A DNA stretch of 35,599 nt from DATLFA01 sp039934635 (GTDB lineage: Bacteria > Actinomycetota > Acidimicrobiia > Acidimicrobiales > WLNW01): the NCBI GenBank assembly GCA_039934635.1, contig JBDTLT010000036.1, positions 1 to 35,599 on the forward strand, written 5' to 3'. The notes below the pieces were generated by a model. The model had not been told where the DNA came from and did not search any database. It saw only the letters and a list, made by a program, of their open reading frames with translations. The position numbers were made by a program, and so were the translations under genes. Positions 14,543-22,014 of the stretch are shown in pieces (position 1 is the stretch's first letter; the number at the start of each line of letters is the position of its first letter).

Positions 14543-17266
14543 ATGTGGAAGTACACCGTAAAGAGCTTGTTCGATCGCAAGCTGCGACTCTCACTGACGA
14601 TGCTCGCCATCGTGCTCGGCGTTGCATTCACGGTCGCCAGCTTCGTCGTGGCCGACAGCTTGCGCGCTACGTTCGGCAAACTCGTCAACGACATCGAAGC
14701 CGGTGTCGATTTGACCGTGCGTTCCAAACTCGACTTCGGTGAATCCACCGACCGCAAGCCCGTCGACGCCAAGTTGCTCGCGCCGGTGCAGGCCGTCGAA
14801 GGCGTCAAAGCGGCCGAGGGCAGCATCACCAACAGCCCCGTCATCCCGCTCAAGGCCAACGGCGACGACGTCACGACAACCGGGGCACCACTGCTCGGCG
14901 TCAACTACCCGACCGACAAGAACCTGTCACAGGTAATACCGAAGGACGGTCGCCCCCCGAGTGGCCCGACCGAGTTCAACCTCGATATCGATTCGGCCAA
15001 GGACAACCATTTCGAGGTCGGCCAGACCTACACGCTCATCGGCCCGAAAGGCCGGCGGCAGTTCACGCTCGTCGGCACCTTCGCCTTCGTCCGTGAGAGC
15101 AACGACACCGTCGGCGCGGTCATCAGCGCGTTCGACACGGCCACTGCACAAGACTTCCTCGACCGCGCCGGCGTCTATGACGAGATCGACATCCAGGTCG
15201 CCGATGGCGCCAACGTCGCGCAGGTGCAAGCGCGCATCGGCGCCACCCTTCCCGGCACCACCGAGGTCGTCGACAAGGCCGTCAAGGTCGCCGAGCAACG
15301 CGACGACTTCAATCAATTCACCGACATCTTCGGCACCGTGCTGCTCGTGTTCGCGGCGGTCATCGTCTTCGTGTCGGCGTTCATCATCAACAACACGTTC
15401 CAGATCGTGCTCGGCCAACGTGTCCGCGAACTAGGTCTGCTGCGCGCTCTCGGCGCGTCGAGCAAACAGGTGCGCCGCTCGGTGCTCGGCGAAGCCTTCC
15501 TCATCGGCCTGACGGCCACCGTGATCGGCACGTTGGTCGGCGTCGTCCTCGGCCAAGTGGTGCAGGCCGCCCTCAACAGTACCGGCTTCGGGTTACCCGA
15601 CGGCCCGACGCAACTGCGGCTGCGCACCGTGATCGCCGCGGCGATCGTGGGCATCGGCATCACGATGCTGTCGGCGCTGTCGCCCGCGCTGCGCACGCGC
15701 AAACTCTCGCCGATCGATGCCCTGCAGGCCGATGCCCGACTGGCGGGCGCCGGTCTCGGGCGGCGCATCGTCATCGGCAGCGCCGTCAGCGCGTTGGGCC
15801 TGCTGCTGCTCGGTCTCGGGCTCTTCGGCGGCTTCGCCACGGCGCCGCTGCTCATGTGCCTGGCGTTGGGCGCACTCGCTGCATTCATCGGGGTCAACCT
15901 CTTGTCGCCGCTCGTCGCGCAACCCGTGGCCCGCACGTTGGGTCGAGCCGCTTTCGGCTGGATCTTCATCGTGCTCGGCGGCCTGCTCGCCGTGGCATCG
16001 GTCGGCATCTTCATCGCCGGCATCGCCTCGGTGGTCGACGGTAAGCCCGCCGGCATCGTGCTCTCGGTCGTCTTCGCCCCGATCGTTGCCGGCCTCGCGT
16101 GGCTCAGCTTCGACGGTGGACGCGGCGCACGCGGTTTGACCGGCCGGCTGGGACGCGAGAACGCGGCCCGCAACCCCCGGCGCACGGCGTCCACCGCGGC
16201 GGCGCTCATGATCGGGCTCGCCCTCGTGAGCATGGCCGGGGTGGTCGGCGAATCGCTCAAGAAGTCGTTCCTCGGCACACTCGACAACGCGGTCGAGGCC
16301 GATTGGTTCATCCGCCCCGCCAACAACTTCGACCCCTCTGCATCGCTGCCACAGGAGTACACCGACAAGCTGCGGGGCCTTGCCGAGGTCGACTCGGTCG
16401 TCGGGTATCGCTTCTCGTTCAAAGCCATCAAGGTGGCCGGTGACGAGAAAGACCTCAACGCCACCGACTACGCACAGTTGAGCCGGCACATCGATATCGA
16501 TGTCGTCAAAGGCGGCACGGACACCGCCCCCGACGATGGGCTGCTCGTGCACGAGGACTCGGCGAAGGACAACAATTTCGACATCGGTAGCAAAGTCGAT
16601 GTGCAGTTCGGTGACGGCCAAACCGAAACACTCACGGTCGCCGCCATCTACAAAGACGCGACGATCATGGGCAATTGGGTGATCTCCAACGCGATGTGGA
16701 ACAAGCACTTCACGCGTCAGCAAGATCAATTCATCACGCTGCGCCTCAAAGACGGCACGGACCCGGTTGCGGCCAAGACCGACATCGAAACGGTCGGCAA
16801 GGACTACCCACAGGCCAAAGCCGAAGATCGGGTGCAGTTCAAGAAGACGCAGCAGCAGCAGATCGATTTCGTGCTGCGCCTCATCAACATCTTCCTGCTG
16901 TTGTCGATCATCATCGCCTTCGTCGGCATCGTGAACACGATGTCGCTATCGGTGTTCGAACGCACACGCGAATTGGGTCTGCTCAGAGCCGTCGGTACGA
17001 CGCGTCCGCAACTCGGCCACATGATCAAATGGGAGGCGGCCATCGTGGCCCTGCTGGGAGGGTTGCTGGGCATCGTGCTCGGCGTCTTGTTCGGCATCGC
17101 GGCAGTCGCTGCCGTACCCAAGTCGTTCATCAAGACGACGTCGATACCGGTCGGTCAGTTGATCATCTATGTGATCTTCGCCGGCCTGGCGGGCCTGGTG
17201 GCCGCGTGGTTCCCGGCGCGCCGAGCGGCCAAGCTCAACGTGCTCGAGGCCATCTCCTACTCGTGA
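14543..17266 (+). CDS. ABC transporter permease with two FtsX domains and MacB-like cores
   Basis: A 907-residue membrane protein partnering the ATPase upstream. One membrane helix at residues ~17-40 is followed by an extracytoplasmic MacB-like core domain (~45-250), a first FtsX helix bundle (~262-390) containing RELGLLRALG, a central hydrophobic block (~410-510), a second core domain (~540-770), and a second FtsX bundle (~778-900) containing RELGLLRAVG. The internal duplication is typical of large actinobacterial permeases of this family. They usually act mechanically on exported lipids, peptides or envelope enzymes rather than as importers; the cargo here is unknown. ATG 14543 lies six bases after the ATPase stop and lacks a clear Shine-Dalgarno sequence, so coupling is likely. 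Confidence 0.94.
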   Translation: MWKYTVKSLFDRKLRLSLTMLAIVLGVAFTVASFVVADSLRATFGKLVNDIEAGVDLTVRSKLDFGESTDRKPVDAKLLAPVQAVEGVKAAEGSITNSPVIPLKANGDDVTTTGAPLLGVNYPTDKNLSQVIPKDGRPPSGPTEFNLDIDSAKDNHFEVGQTYTLIGPKGRRQFTLVGTFAFVRESNDTVGAVISAFDTATAQDFLDRAGVYDEIDIQVADGANVAQVQARIGATLPGTTEVVDKAVKVAEQRDDFNQFTDIFGTVLLVFAAVIVFVSAFIINNTFQIVLGQRVRELGLLRALGASSKQVRRSVLGEAFLIGLTATVIGTLVGVVLGQVVQAALNSTGFGLPDGPTQLRLRTVIAAAIVGIGITMLSALSPALRTRKLSPIDALQADARLAGAGLGRRIVIGSAVSALGLLLLGLGLFGGFATAPLLMCLALGALAAFIGVNLLSPLVAQPVARTLGRAAFGWIFIVLGGLLAVASVGIFIAGIASVVDGKPAGIVLSVVFAPIVAGLAWLSFDGGRGARGLTGRLGRENAARNPRRTASTAAALMIGLALVSMAGVVGESLKKSFLGTLDNAVEADWFIRPANNFDPSASLPQEYTDKLRGLAEVDSVVGYRFSFKAIKVAGDEKDLNATDYAQLSRHIDIDVVKGGTDTAPDDGLLVHEDSAKDNNFDIGSKVDVQFGDGQTETLTVAAIYKDATIMGNWVISNAMWNKHFTRQQDQFITLRLKDGTDPVAAKTDIETVGKDYPQAKAEDRVQFKKTQQQQIDFVLRLINIFLLLSIIIAFVGIVNTMSLSVFERTRELGLLRAVGTTRPQLGHMIKWEAAIVALLGGLLGIVLGVLFGIAAVAAVPKSFIKTTSIPVGQLIIYVIFAGLAGLVAAWFPARRAAKLNVLEAISYS

Positions 17267-17288
17267 CGGCCCGAGCGGCCGCCGGCGC

Positions 17289-17321
17289 GGGAGACCGCCC
17301 CGAGCGGGGAGACCGCCCCGA
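17289..17321. repeat. two direct copies of a 15-bp sequence after the permease
   Basis: GGGAGACCGCCCCGA occurs at 17289-17303 and 17307-17321 (18-base period), in GC-rich non-coding sequence 23 bases after the permease stop. No function is evident; it may help end transcription or be a duplication scar. Confidence 0.7.
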
Positions 17322-17381
17322 CCGGCCACTCCACCATTCGGTGGGCATTTCTCCTCAGTTCGGCGGGGTTTCCGGCCGATG

Positions 17382-17415
17382 GAATCGAGAGGCGACGGCG
17401 GTCGCCTCTCGATTC
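17382..17415. promoter_or_regulatory. perfect 15-bp-stem inverted repeat before orphan regulator gene
   Basis: GAATCGAGAGGCGAC (17382-17396) is the exact reverse complement of GTCGCCTCTCGATTC (17401-17415), with a GGCG loop. It ends 19 bases before the ATG at 17435. No T run follows, and the Shine-Dalgarno-like GAGGGA (17419-17424) lies just after it. It may be an mRNA leader hairpin, an operator for a dimeric regulator, or a terminator of the ABC operon working without a T tract. Confidence 0.75.
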
Positions 17416-17434
17416 GACGAGGGACGTAGCACGC

Positions 17435-18103
17435 ATGGCGGACGATCAGATCACCGTGCTGACGGCACTACCGGCCGACACGGACAGCGAACTGCTGCTC
17501 ATGACGCTGGCCGCGTCGTTCGAGGTCGTAGGGCGGCACCACTCCCTCGACACGGTCGCGATGGCGGCCGTCGAGCTGGTGCCCGACGTGCTCCTCGTGC
17601 ACGACACTCTGGGCCGTGACGGTTTCCCCGATCTGGCGCGCCGCCTGAACGACGAGGTCCCCGTCACGCGCATGGTCGCTCTGACCGACAATGACGACGA
17701 TCTCACCTACGAGATGGTGCGCAACGGCGTGTTCTCGGTGGTGTCGACTCGGGCATCGATCGAGGAGATCGTCAGCGCCACCCGCAGCGCCGGACGTCGC
17801 GAGAGCGTGCTCTCCGCCGGCGTTGCCCGCCACCTCGTCGACGAGATGACCCGCTCGGCCAACATGGCCGCGCATCCGGCCAATCGTCCGCCGTCGCTGA
17901 CCCTCACCGAGCGCGAGGTCTTGACGTTGATCGCGCGCGACAAGCTCGCCGACGAGATCGCCTCGATGTACGACGTCACCGCCCGGCTCGTCAATCTCCA
18001 CACGGGCTACGCGGTGGCCAAGCTGCAACAGCACCTCGCGCAACAACGCAAGCTCGTCAACAACGGACCATCGCGGGCTGACAGCGCGGGCACCAATAGG
18101 TGA
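17435..18103 (+). CDS. orphan NarL/LuxR-type regulator with degenerate receiver domain
   Basis: A 222-residue protein with the response-regulator layout. Residues 1-120 keep the receiver fold (LTALPADTDSELLLMTL, PDVLLVHDTLGRDGF, VTRMVALTD, VRNGVFSVV), but the N-terminal acidic pair is replaced (ALP where ADD is expected), the phospho-Asp position reads His-Asp with a one-residue shift, and the conserved Lys is missing (VVSTRAS). Classical phosphorylation is therefore unlikely. Residues ~152-200 are a LuxR HTH: LTLTEREVLTLIARDKLADEIA. No kinase gene is nearby. ATG 17435 has GAGGGA ten bases upstream. A perfect hairpin precedes the gene. Its 3' end overlaps the convergent nei gene by 47 bases. 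Confidence 0.85.
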   Translation: MADDQITVLTALPADTDSELLLMTLAASFEVVGRHHSLDTVAMAAVELVPDVLLVHDTLGRDGFPDLARRLNDEVPVTRMVALTDNDDDLTYEMVRNGVFSVVSTRASIEEIVSATRSAGRRESVLSAGVARHLVDEMTRSANMAAHPANRPPSLTLTEREVLTLIARDKLADEIASMYDVTARLVNLHTGYAVAKLQQHLAQQRKLVNNGPSRADSAGTNR

Positions 18104-18842
18104 CACGGGGCGGCTGGCCCTGCGCCCGCTGCTCGATCGGCGTACCGCAGCGGAGGCACGGCTGCCGGCCTCTGCCGTACACCGCCACGCCACCGGTTGC
18201 GACCGTGGTACGCGGCCCATGCCCCAGGTTCGCTTGTAACAGCCGGGCCCCTGTCGTGAACAGCGATCGCCGCGTCGCTTCGTCGAGTTCGCTCAGACGC
18301 GTGAAGGGGTTCACGCGGCACGCAAACAACGTCTCGCTCTTGTAGACGTTGCCGATACCGCACGCGATGCGCTGATCGAGCAGTACCGGGCCGATCTCCG
18401 AATCAGGCGAGGCGAAACGGGCGATGCGCTGCAGCGCGATGTCGACATCCGCGCCTGCCCGGCAGAGATCGACGCCAAGGTGATCGATCGGTGTACGCGA
18501 CGCGGCCGAGCGGTAGGACCGAACCACGGGCGCCGAAAAGCAGACTGCAACCCAGCCATCGATCGCGATCACGACCCGCGCCGTGTGCACCGGCCGCTGC
18601 CACCGCTCCCCCGGCCGGTACAAGTGCCAACTTCCCGACATTCTCATGTGGGTCTGCAACGTGAGCCCGTCGTCGAACTGAATCAACAGGTGTTTGCCGA
18701 CGGCCTCGACTGCCTCGATCGTGCTGCCGGCGTGGGGGCGCTCGCCTTCGATCCGTGATGCGCGGAAGTCGCGCACCACGGCACCGACCAACACTTGGCG
18801 CAGACGCGCGGCGCTGCGGTGGATCGTGTCGCCTTCGGGCAT
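18057..18842 (-). CDS. nei: endonuclease VIII / Fpg-family DNA glycosylase
   Basis: Removes oxidised bases from DNA and cuts the abasic site. The protein is 261 residues and begins MPEGDTIH: after Met removal Pro2 is the Schiff-base nucleophile and Glu3 the catalytic acid. Lys50 in AVGKHLL matches the conserved lysine of the family. The helix-two-turn-helix is CGIGNVYKSETLFACRVNPF, and a C-terminal zinc finger has CLRC and CPRC pairs. MPEGDT rather than MPELPE marks the Nei branch, similar to actinobacterial Nei2. ATG 18842 is certain because Pro2 must follow it; the frame is open further upstream but that part is not family sequence. The start is 8 bases after the HTTM stop, so the genes may be co-transcribed. 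Confidence 0.96.
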   Translation of the reverse strand: MPEGDTIHRSAARLRQVLVGAVVRDFRASRIEGERPHAGSTIEAVEAVGKHLLIQFDDGLTLQTHMRMSGSWHLYRPGERWQRPVHTARVVIAIDGWVAVCFSAPVVRSYRSAASRTPIDHLGVDLCRAGADVDIALQRIARFASPDSEIGPVLLDQRIACGIGNVYKSETLFACRVNPFTRLSELDEATRRSLFTTGARLLQANLGHGPRTTVATGGVAVYGRGRQPCLRCGTPIEQRAQGQPPRVTYWCPRCQPAMVRC

Positions 18843-18849
18843 GGGCGTA

Positions 18850-18855
18850 GCTATA
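18850..18855 (-). promoter_or_regulatory. possible -10 box for nei
   Basis: TATAGC on the minus strand lies seven bases before the nei ATG. Its inner TAG is also the stop codon of the HTTM gene, so the match may be partly accidental and readthrough is an alternative. Confidence 0.3.
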
Positions 18856-19792
18856 CCGCGCTCGACGCCGGCCGTAACCGCCGCGCCCGCACTCGCGACT
18901 CGATGGCGTCGGCCAGCCGCTCGGGGCGCAGCAGCGGGGCGTAGGCCACCAACGTCAGTGGATAGATGAACACGATCGCCATCACTCCCAGGATGGCGAC
19001 ATGGAACATCCACATCGCGCCCACCATGACCGTGCGGACCTTGCCCCGCAACAGTGCGAGCGGCGCGCCGAGCTCGATGACCATCGTCGCCAACGCCATG
19101 GGTGGGAAGAGCCACGCGTGCGCCACCATGCGGGCCCCTAACGGTGAATAGGTGTCGCCGAGAACGATCTTGCGCAGGTTGTCGTTGGCGATCTGATTGC
19201 GTAGCACATCACCGGTGATCCAATGGATACCGCCATTGCGTTGTTTGGCGATGCCGGCGACGACATAGGTCACCACGGTGAGCATCGACATGAGCCGCAC
19301 CGGCCATCCGTACCGAGCATGGGCACCTGCTGCGGGCCGTGACGATCGCCGTTCGTCGAGTGAGATCGCATCGGCCGCCGGGGCGAACGCGAGCACCGCT
19401 AGATGCAACACGGCGAGATTCTCGGTGTGCGCGACGTGTTGCCACGAGTTGTCGTACGTGGTGAGCAACAAGAAGCTCACGGCAAGCAGCGGGCCGGTGA
19501 CTCGATAGCGCCAGCCGACGATCGACGCGCACCCACATGCAACCGCGAACGCGAGCGTGCATTTCACCAGCCACAACGGCAGTGGCTCGCCCAACCAACC
19601 CAGGACTCCGACAGGGTCGAACCGCGCCGCCGGCAATCCAGAGATGTCGAACAGGTACGACGATCGGACGATGAGGAACACGGTGGCGAACGCGCTCACG
19701 AGGATGCGTAATGTGGCCAACCGCCGAGCGGGCACCGCTTCCATGAATCGGGAATCGAAACGGTCGAAGGTGCGTCGAGTCAGTGCGCTCAT
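18851..19792 (-). CDS. HTTM-domain (vitamin K carboxylase-like) membrane protein
   Basis: A 313-residue integral membrane protein. It begins MSALTRRTFDRF, then shows about six to eight hydrophobic segments (for example RILVSAFATVFLIV, VKCTLAFAVACGCASIVG, GPLLAVSFLLLTT, MSMLTVVTYVVAGIAK and AMWMFHVAILGVMAIVFIY). HTTM landmarks are visible: NSWQHVAHTENLAVLHLAVL in the first half and GIAKQRNGGIHWITGDVLR after it. The family is related to gamma-glutamyl carboxylase membrane domains but has no assigned activity in bacteria. ATG 19792 overlaps the stop of the upstream gene by four bases (ATGA), so the two are translationally coupled. nei follows 8 bases on. Confidence 0.88.
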   Translation of the reverse strand: MSALTRRTFDRFDSRFMEAVPARRLATLRILVSAFATVFLIVRSSYLFDISGLPAARFDPVGVLGWLGEPLPLWLVKCTLAFAVACGCASIVGWRYRVTGPLLAVSFLLLTTYDNSWQHVAHTENLAVLHLAVLAFAPAADAISLDERRSSRPAAGAHARYGWPVRLMSMLTVVTYVVAGIAKQRNGGIHWITGDVLRNQIANDNLRKIVLGDTYSPLGARMVAHAWLFPPMALATMVIELGAPLALLRGKVRTVMVGAMWMFHVAILGVMAIVFIYPLTLVAYAPLLRPERLADAIESRVRARRLRPASSAV

Positions 19793-20241
19793 CGCGTGAC
19801 GACCGGATCGGCATCGAGCGCGCAACGAGCGTGGACGACGCGTTGCGACGGCTCCTTGTCGCCTTGGAACCAGCCGACGACATCGTGCACTTCGGTGACG
19901 ACTTCGATCGCCACGAAATCACCGCTACGGCTCTTTACGGTGCGTTCGGCGATCTCGCGGCAGAGGTCAGCGGTGTCACCCTTTGCGATCGACGCTTCGA
20001 CGGTCGCGAAGGCCCGCACCGGTTCATAGCCACCCGAGATCAACTCGGGCGACAACCGCTGTATCTCGCCATCGACGGTGACGCCGACCGCTGTCGGTAA
20101 CGCCGACTGCCGTCCACGGTCGTAGGAGAACATCGGGTAGGTCGACAGCGGGAAGCTGTCGCGCTGACTCGGCCGCAGCACCGGTGAGAACACCAACGCA
20201 AGTGCAGCCAGCGAAACCACGTACGCCCACGCGCGACGCAT
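19789..20241 (-). CDS. small membrane-anchored partner of HTTM protein
   Basis: A 150-residue protein with one N-terminal membrane helix (WAYVVSLAALALVFSPVL, about residues 5-22) and a soluble, probably extracytoplasmic domain. Directly after the helix it has RDSFPLSTYPMFSYDRGR, a motif I associate with genes next to HTTM proteins. The remainder (TVDGEIQRLSP, VVHARCALD) looks like a small beta-rich domain. No enzymatic motif is seen. ATG 20241 has TACGCT six bases upstream and no Shine-Dalgarno sequence. Its stop overlaps the HTTM start by four bases, so the products probably act together. Function unknown. Confidence 0.82.
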   Translation of the reverse strand: MRRAWAYVVSLAALALVFSPVLRPSQRDSFPLSTYPMFSYDRGRQSALPTAVGVTVDGEIQRLSPELISGGYEPVRAFATVEASIAKGDTADLCREIAERTVKSRSGDFVAIEVVTEVHDVVGWFQGDKEPSQRVVHARCALDADPVVTR

Positions 20242-20247
20242 TGCGCA

Positions 20248-20253
20248 AGCGTA
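20248..20253 (-). promoter_or_regulatory. -10 box for leaderless HTTM operon
   Basis: TACGCT on the minus strand lies six bases before the ATG at 20241; no Shine-Dalgarno sequence is visible. No clear -35 box is seen. Confidence 0.4.
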
Positions 20254-20306
20254 GGTGACAACGCCGGTGTGAGTTCAGGCCGGCCGGAGCCGACCTGGGA
20301 CGAGGA

Positions 20307-20564
20307 TCAGCTGGGGTTCAGCTCGAGCTCGGCGGCGAGATTGAGCTCGTCGAGAATGCCCTGCCACCACGACGAACGAACGGTGGTGCGGCCGGGCAGG
20401 CTGCGCAACGCAGCGTCGATGACTTCGACCAAGCTGGAGGCCGACGTGGTGTTCCGAAGGTCGAGTAATGCGTCGACAATACGGGAACGCTCGATGAGCT
20501 CACCGTGAATCAGACTCACGGATCGCTCCAGAACCTCATCGAATGACTGCAGCTCGGTACTCAT
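20307..20564 (-). CDS. small hypothetical acidic protein, 85 residues
   Basis: I do not recognise a family. The product is acidic, Cys-free and predicted mostly helical (FDEVLERSVSLIHGELIERS, SSLVEVIDAALRSLPG), with WWQGILDELNLAAELEL near its C-terminus. ATG 20564 has TACTGT ten bases upstream, with CTGACG a further 18 bases up, so it may have its own promoter inside the 55-base gap after the F420-type oxidoreductase gene on the same strand. It does not overlap any better candidate on either strand. Position and codon use like its neighbours favour a true gene. Confidence 0.68.
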   Translation of the reverse strand: MSTELQSFDEVLERSVSLIHGELIERSRIVDALLDLRNTTSASSLVEVIDAALRSLPGRTTVRSSWWQGILDELNLAAELELNPS

Positions 20565-20619
20565 GACAAGTGCAACAGTACGACGGTGGCAGCCATTCCG
20601 TCAGTCGCAAAAGCATTAT

Positions 20620-21672
20620 TTACACAGGTGACATACGCCGCACACGTGAATGAAACACGTCGGTGACGGATGCCCACTGATCGATAACGGCTGGATCAGC
20701 CCGAACGCTGGTCCCGGCGAAGTACATGACCACCCGGTCGGCCGCTCCTCGATAACGGTCGATGACTGCGTCGGCCAGCTCACCCCAGCTCGATTCGACC
20801 GCGTAGACATCGAGCATCTCGTCGGTGATGGCCGCGCGCATCGCCGCGACGTCGCCGGCGCGCTGGCTCTCGTAGAGGCGCTCGGATGTGCCATCCCAGC
20901 CGTGAACTTCGAATACGCCTCGATACGTGCGCGTCGACCCGTAGAACGCCAGCTGCAGCCGCGCCCGGTCGCGCCACCGGTCGAGATCGTCGTGATTGTC
21001 GCCGACGATCGACATCACCGGCACCGCGAGAGTGATCGCATCGGGGCGCCGGCCCGCCGCGTGTGCGCCCTCGGCCACCGACGGACGAACGACTTCGTCG
21101 ATATAGCGGCGCGAATGGAACGGATGCACGTGCACGCCGTCGGCCACCTCGCCGCACATGCGCAGCATCCATGGCCGAACCGCCGCGGCGTAGATCGGAA
21201 TATCAGGATGCGCAATCGGTCCGCCGGTCCACGTATCGCCGAGCATCGTGAAGTTGTAGAACTCGCCGCGATAGTCGAGCTTTTCGTCACCCTGAAACGC
21301 GCGCCAGATCGCGCGCACCGCTCGGATGTAGTCGCGTAGGCGCGGACCCGGCCGCTCGTACGCCGACGAATACCTGCGCTCGATGTGCGCTCGCACCTGA
21401 GTACCCAAACCGAGCACGAAGCGGCCGTCGGTTGCATCCGAAAGTTCCCACCCGACTTGCGCGGTGACCATCGGGCTGCGAGGGAACGCGACCGCCACAC
21501 CGGTACCGATCGTGATCTTGGTCGTGGCGAGCGCGGCCGCTGTGCACGACAAGTACGCGGTGCGTCCTCCTTCGGTGAACCAGATGCCGTCAAAGCCCGC
21601 CTGTTCGAACAGGGGAGCGAGTCTCTGCACATCGCGCAGATTTGATCCCGAGACCATTGCATCTATCTTCAT
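20620..21672 (-). CDS. LLM-class F420-dependent oxidoreductase
   Basis: A 350-residue luciferase-like monooxygenase-family protein. The TIM-barrel start is MKIDAMVSGSNLRDVQRLAP, followed by AGFDGIWFTEGG, ITIGTGVAVAFPRSPM (with the cofactor-site bulge region), DGRFVLGLGTQVRAH and RPWMLRMCGEVADGVHVHPF. Such actinobacterial proteins usually use deazaflavin F420 and act on unknown substrates; the sequence resembles the MSMEG_2256-type subfamily. No F420-synthesis genes are in the window. ATG 21672 leaves the first barrel strand complete. A 46-base imperfect inverted repeat lies 10-55 bases upstream and may control it. Confidence 0.9.
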   Translation of the reverse strand: MKIDAMVSGSNLRDVQRLAPLFEQAGFDGIWFTEGGRTAYLSCTAAALATTKITIGTGVAVAFPRSPMVTAQVGWELSDATDGRFVLGLGTQVRAHIERRYSSAYERPGPRLRDYIRAVRAIWRAFQGDEKLDYRGEFYNFTMLGDTWTGGPIAHPDIPIYAAAVRPWMLRMCGEVADGVHVHPFHSRRYIDEVVRPSVAEGAHAAGRRPDAITLAVPVMSIVGDNHDDLDRWRDRARLQLAFYGSTRTYRGVFEVHGWDGTSERLYESQRAGDVAAMRAAITDEMLDVYAVESSWGELADAVIDRYRGAADRVVMYFAGTSVRADPAVIDQWASVTDVFHSRVRRMSPV

Positions 21673-21681
21673 GACCCGAAA

Positions 21682-21727
21682 CTACCTAGTGCGGGCCCCC
21701 GCGTTGCGGCGCAGCCGCACTAAGTAG
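21682..21727. promoter_or_regulatory. 13-bp-arm inverted repeat upstream of F420-type oxidoreductase
   Basis: CTACCTAGTGCGG (21682-21694) and CCGCACTAAGTAG (21715-21727) are inverted copies with one mismatch. The 20-base spacer contains a further short stem, CCGC/GCGG (21699-21709). The element ends 9 bases from the oxidoreductase ATG and abuts the broken DUF2461 remnant. It could be an operator, a leader hairpin, or the scar of the event that truncated the remnant. Confidence 0.6.
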
Positions 21728-21731
21728 CTTT

Positions 21732-21963
21732 GCCGGCGACAGCGCGTTGAAGTCAGCGCCCGGCGGCTACGCGAAGGACCACCCGCTCGTCCCCCTGTTG
21801 CGCCACAACGGGGTCTATGTCTCGAATACATTTGCTCCCGCGGGGTGGGTCCACACTCCAAAGGCGCTCGACCGCATCGACGACCTGGCGCGCGGCGGCG
21901 CCCTTGCACAAATGGCTCAACCGACGCGCCGGTCCAACCACCGCCGCGCCCGACGAATGGTGA
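21732..21963 (+). pseudogene. DUF2461 (TIGR02453-type) C-terminal remnant, truncated and frameshifted
   Basis: From 21732 one frame reads AGDSALKSAPGGYAKDHP, then VPLLRHNG, GWVHTPKALDRIDDLARGG, which matches the C-terminal part of DUF2461 proteins (typically LKTAPRGYPKDHP...LLR...TxxAxDR). At about 21891-21900 the match moves to another frame: APLHKWLNRRAGPTTAAPDEW followed by TGA at 21961-21963, again as in the family (PLNxWLxxHVGP). The N-terminal two thirds are missing: the matching frame meets a stop at 21687, inside the inverted repeat. So the gene is 5'-truncated and carries an indel in a GC-rich run. A sequencing error could explain the indel but not the missing 5' part. Confidence 0.75.
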
Positions 21964-22001
21964 ACCCGCAAAGCGTCCACCGACTCGCGCCGTGGCGTCA
22001 T

Positions 22002-22007
22002 TAGCAT
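22002..22007 (+). promoter_or_regulatory. -10 box for leaderless coiled-coil gene
   Basis: TAGCAT lies seven bases before the GTG at 22015. The same hexamer is found eight bases before the DivIVA-domain gene (27413-27408, minus strand). No Shine-Dalgarno sequence is present. Confidence 0.42.
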
Positions 22008-22014
22008 CGCGCCC

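Noticed and set aside
15593..16729. 378-codon open frame on the minus strand inside the permease gene
   Set aside because: Shadow of the FtsX-type permease; composition is Arg/Asp/His-rich with no membrane or enzyme signature.
17382..17415. Simple intrinsic terminator of the ABC operon
   Set aside because: No T tract follows on either strand and it lies over 110 bases from the permease stop but 19 bases before the next start; kept as a regulatory inverted repeat instead.
21747..22004. Intact 85-codon gene starting at TTG 21747
   Set aside because: The first part matches the interior of DUF2461 proteins, and the family match continues in another frame, so this is a remnant rather than a small gene.
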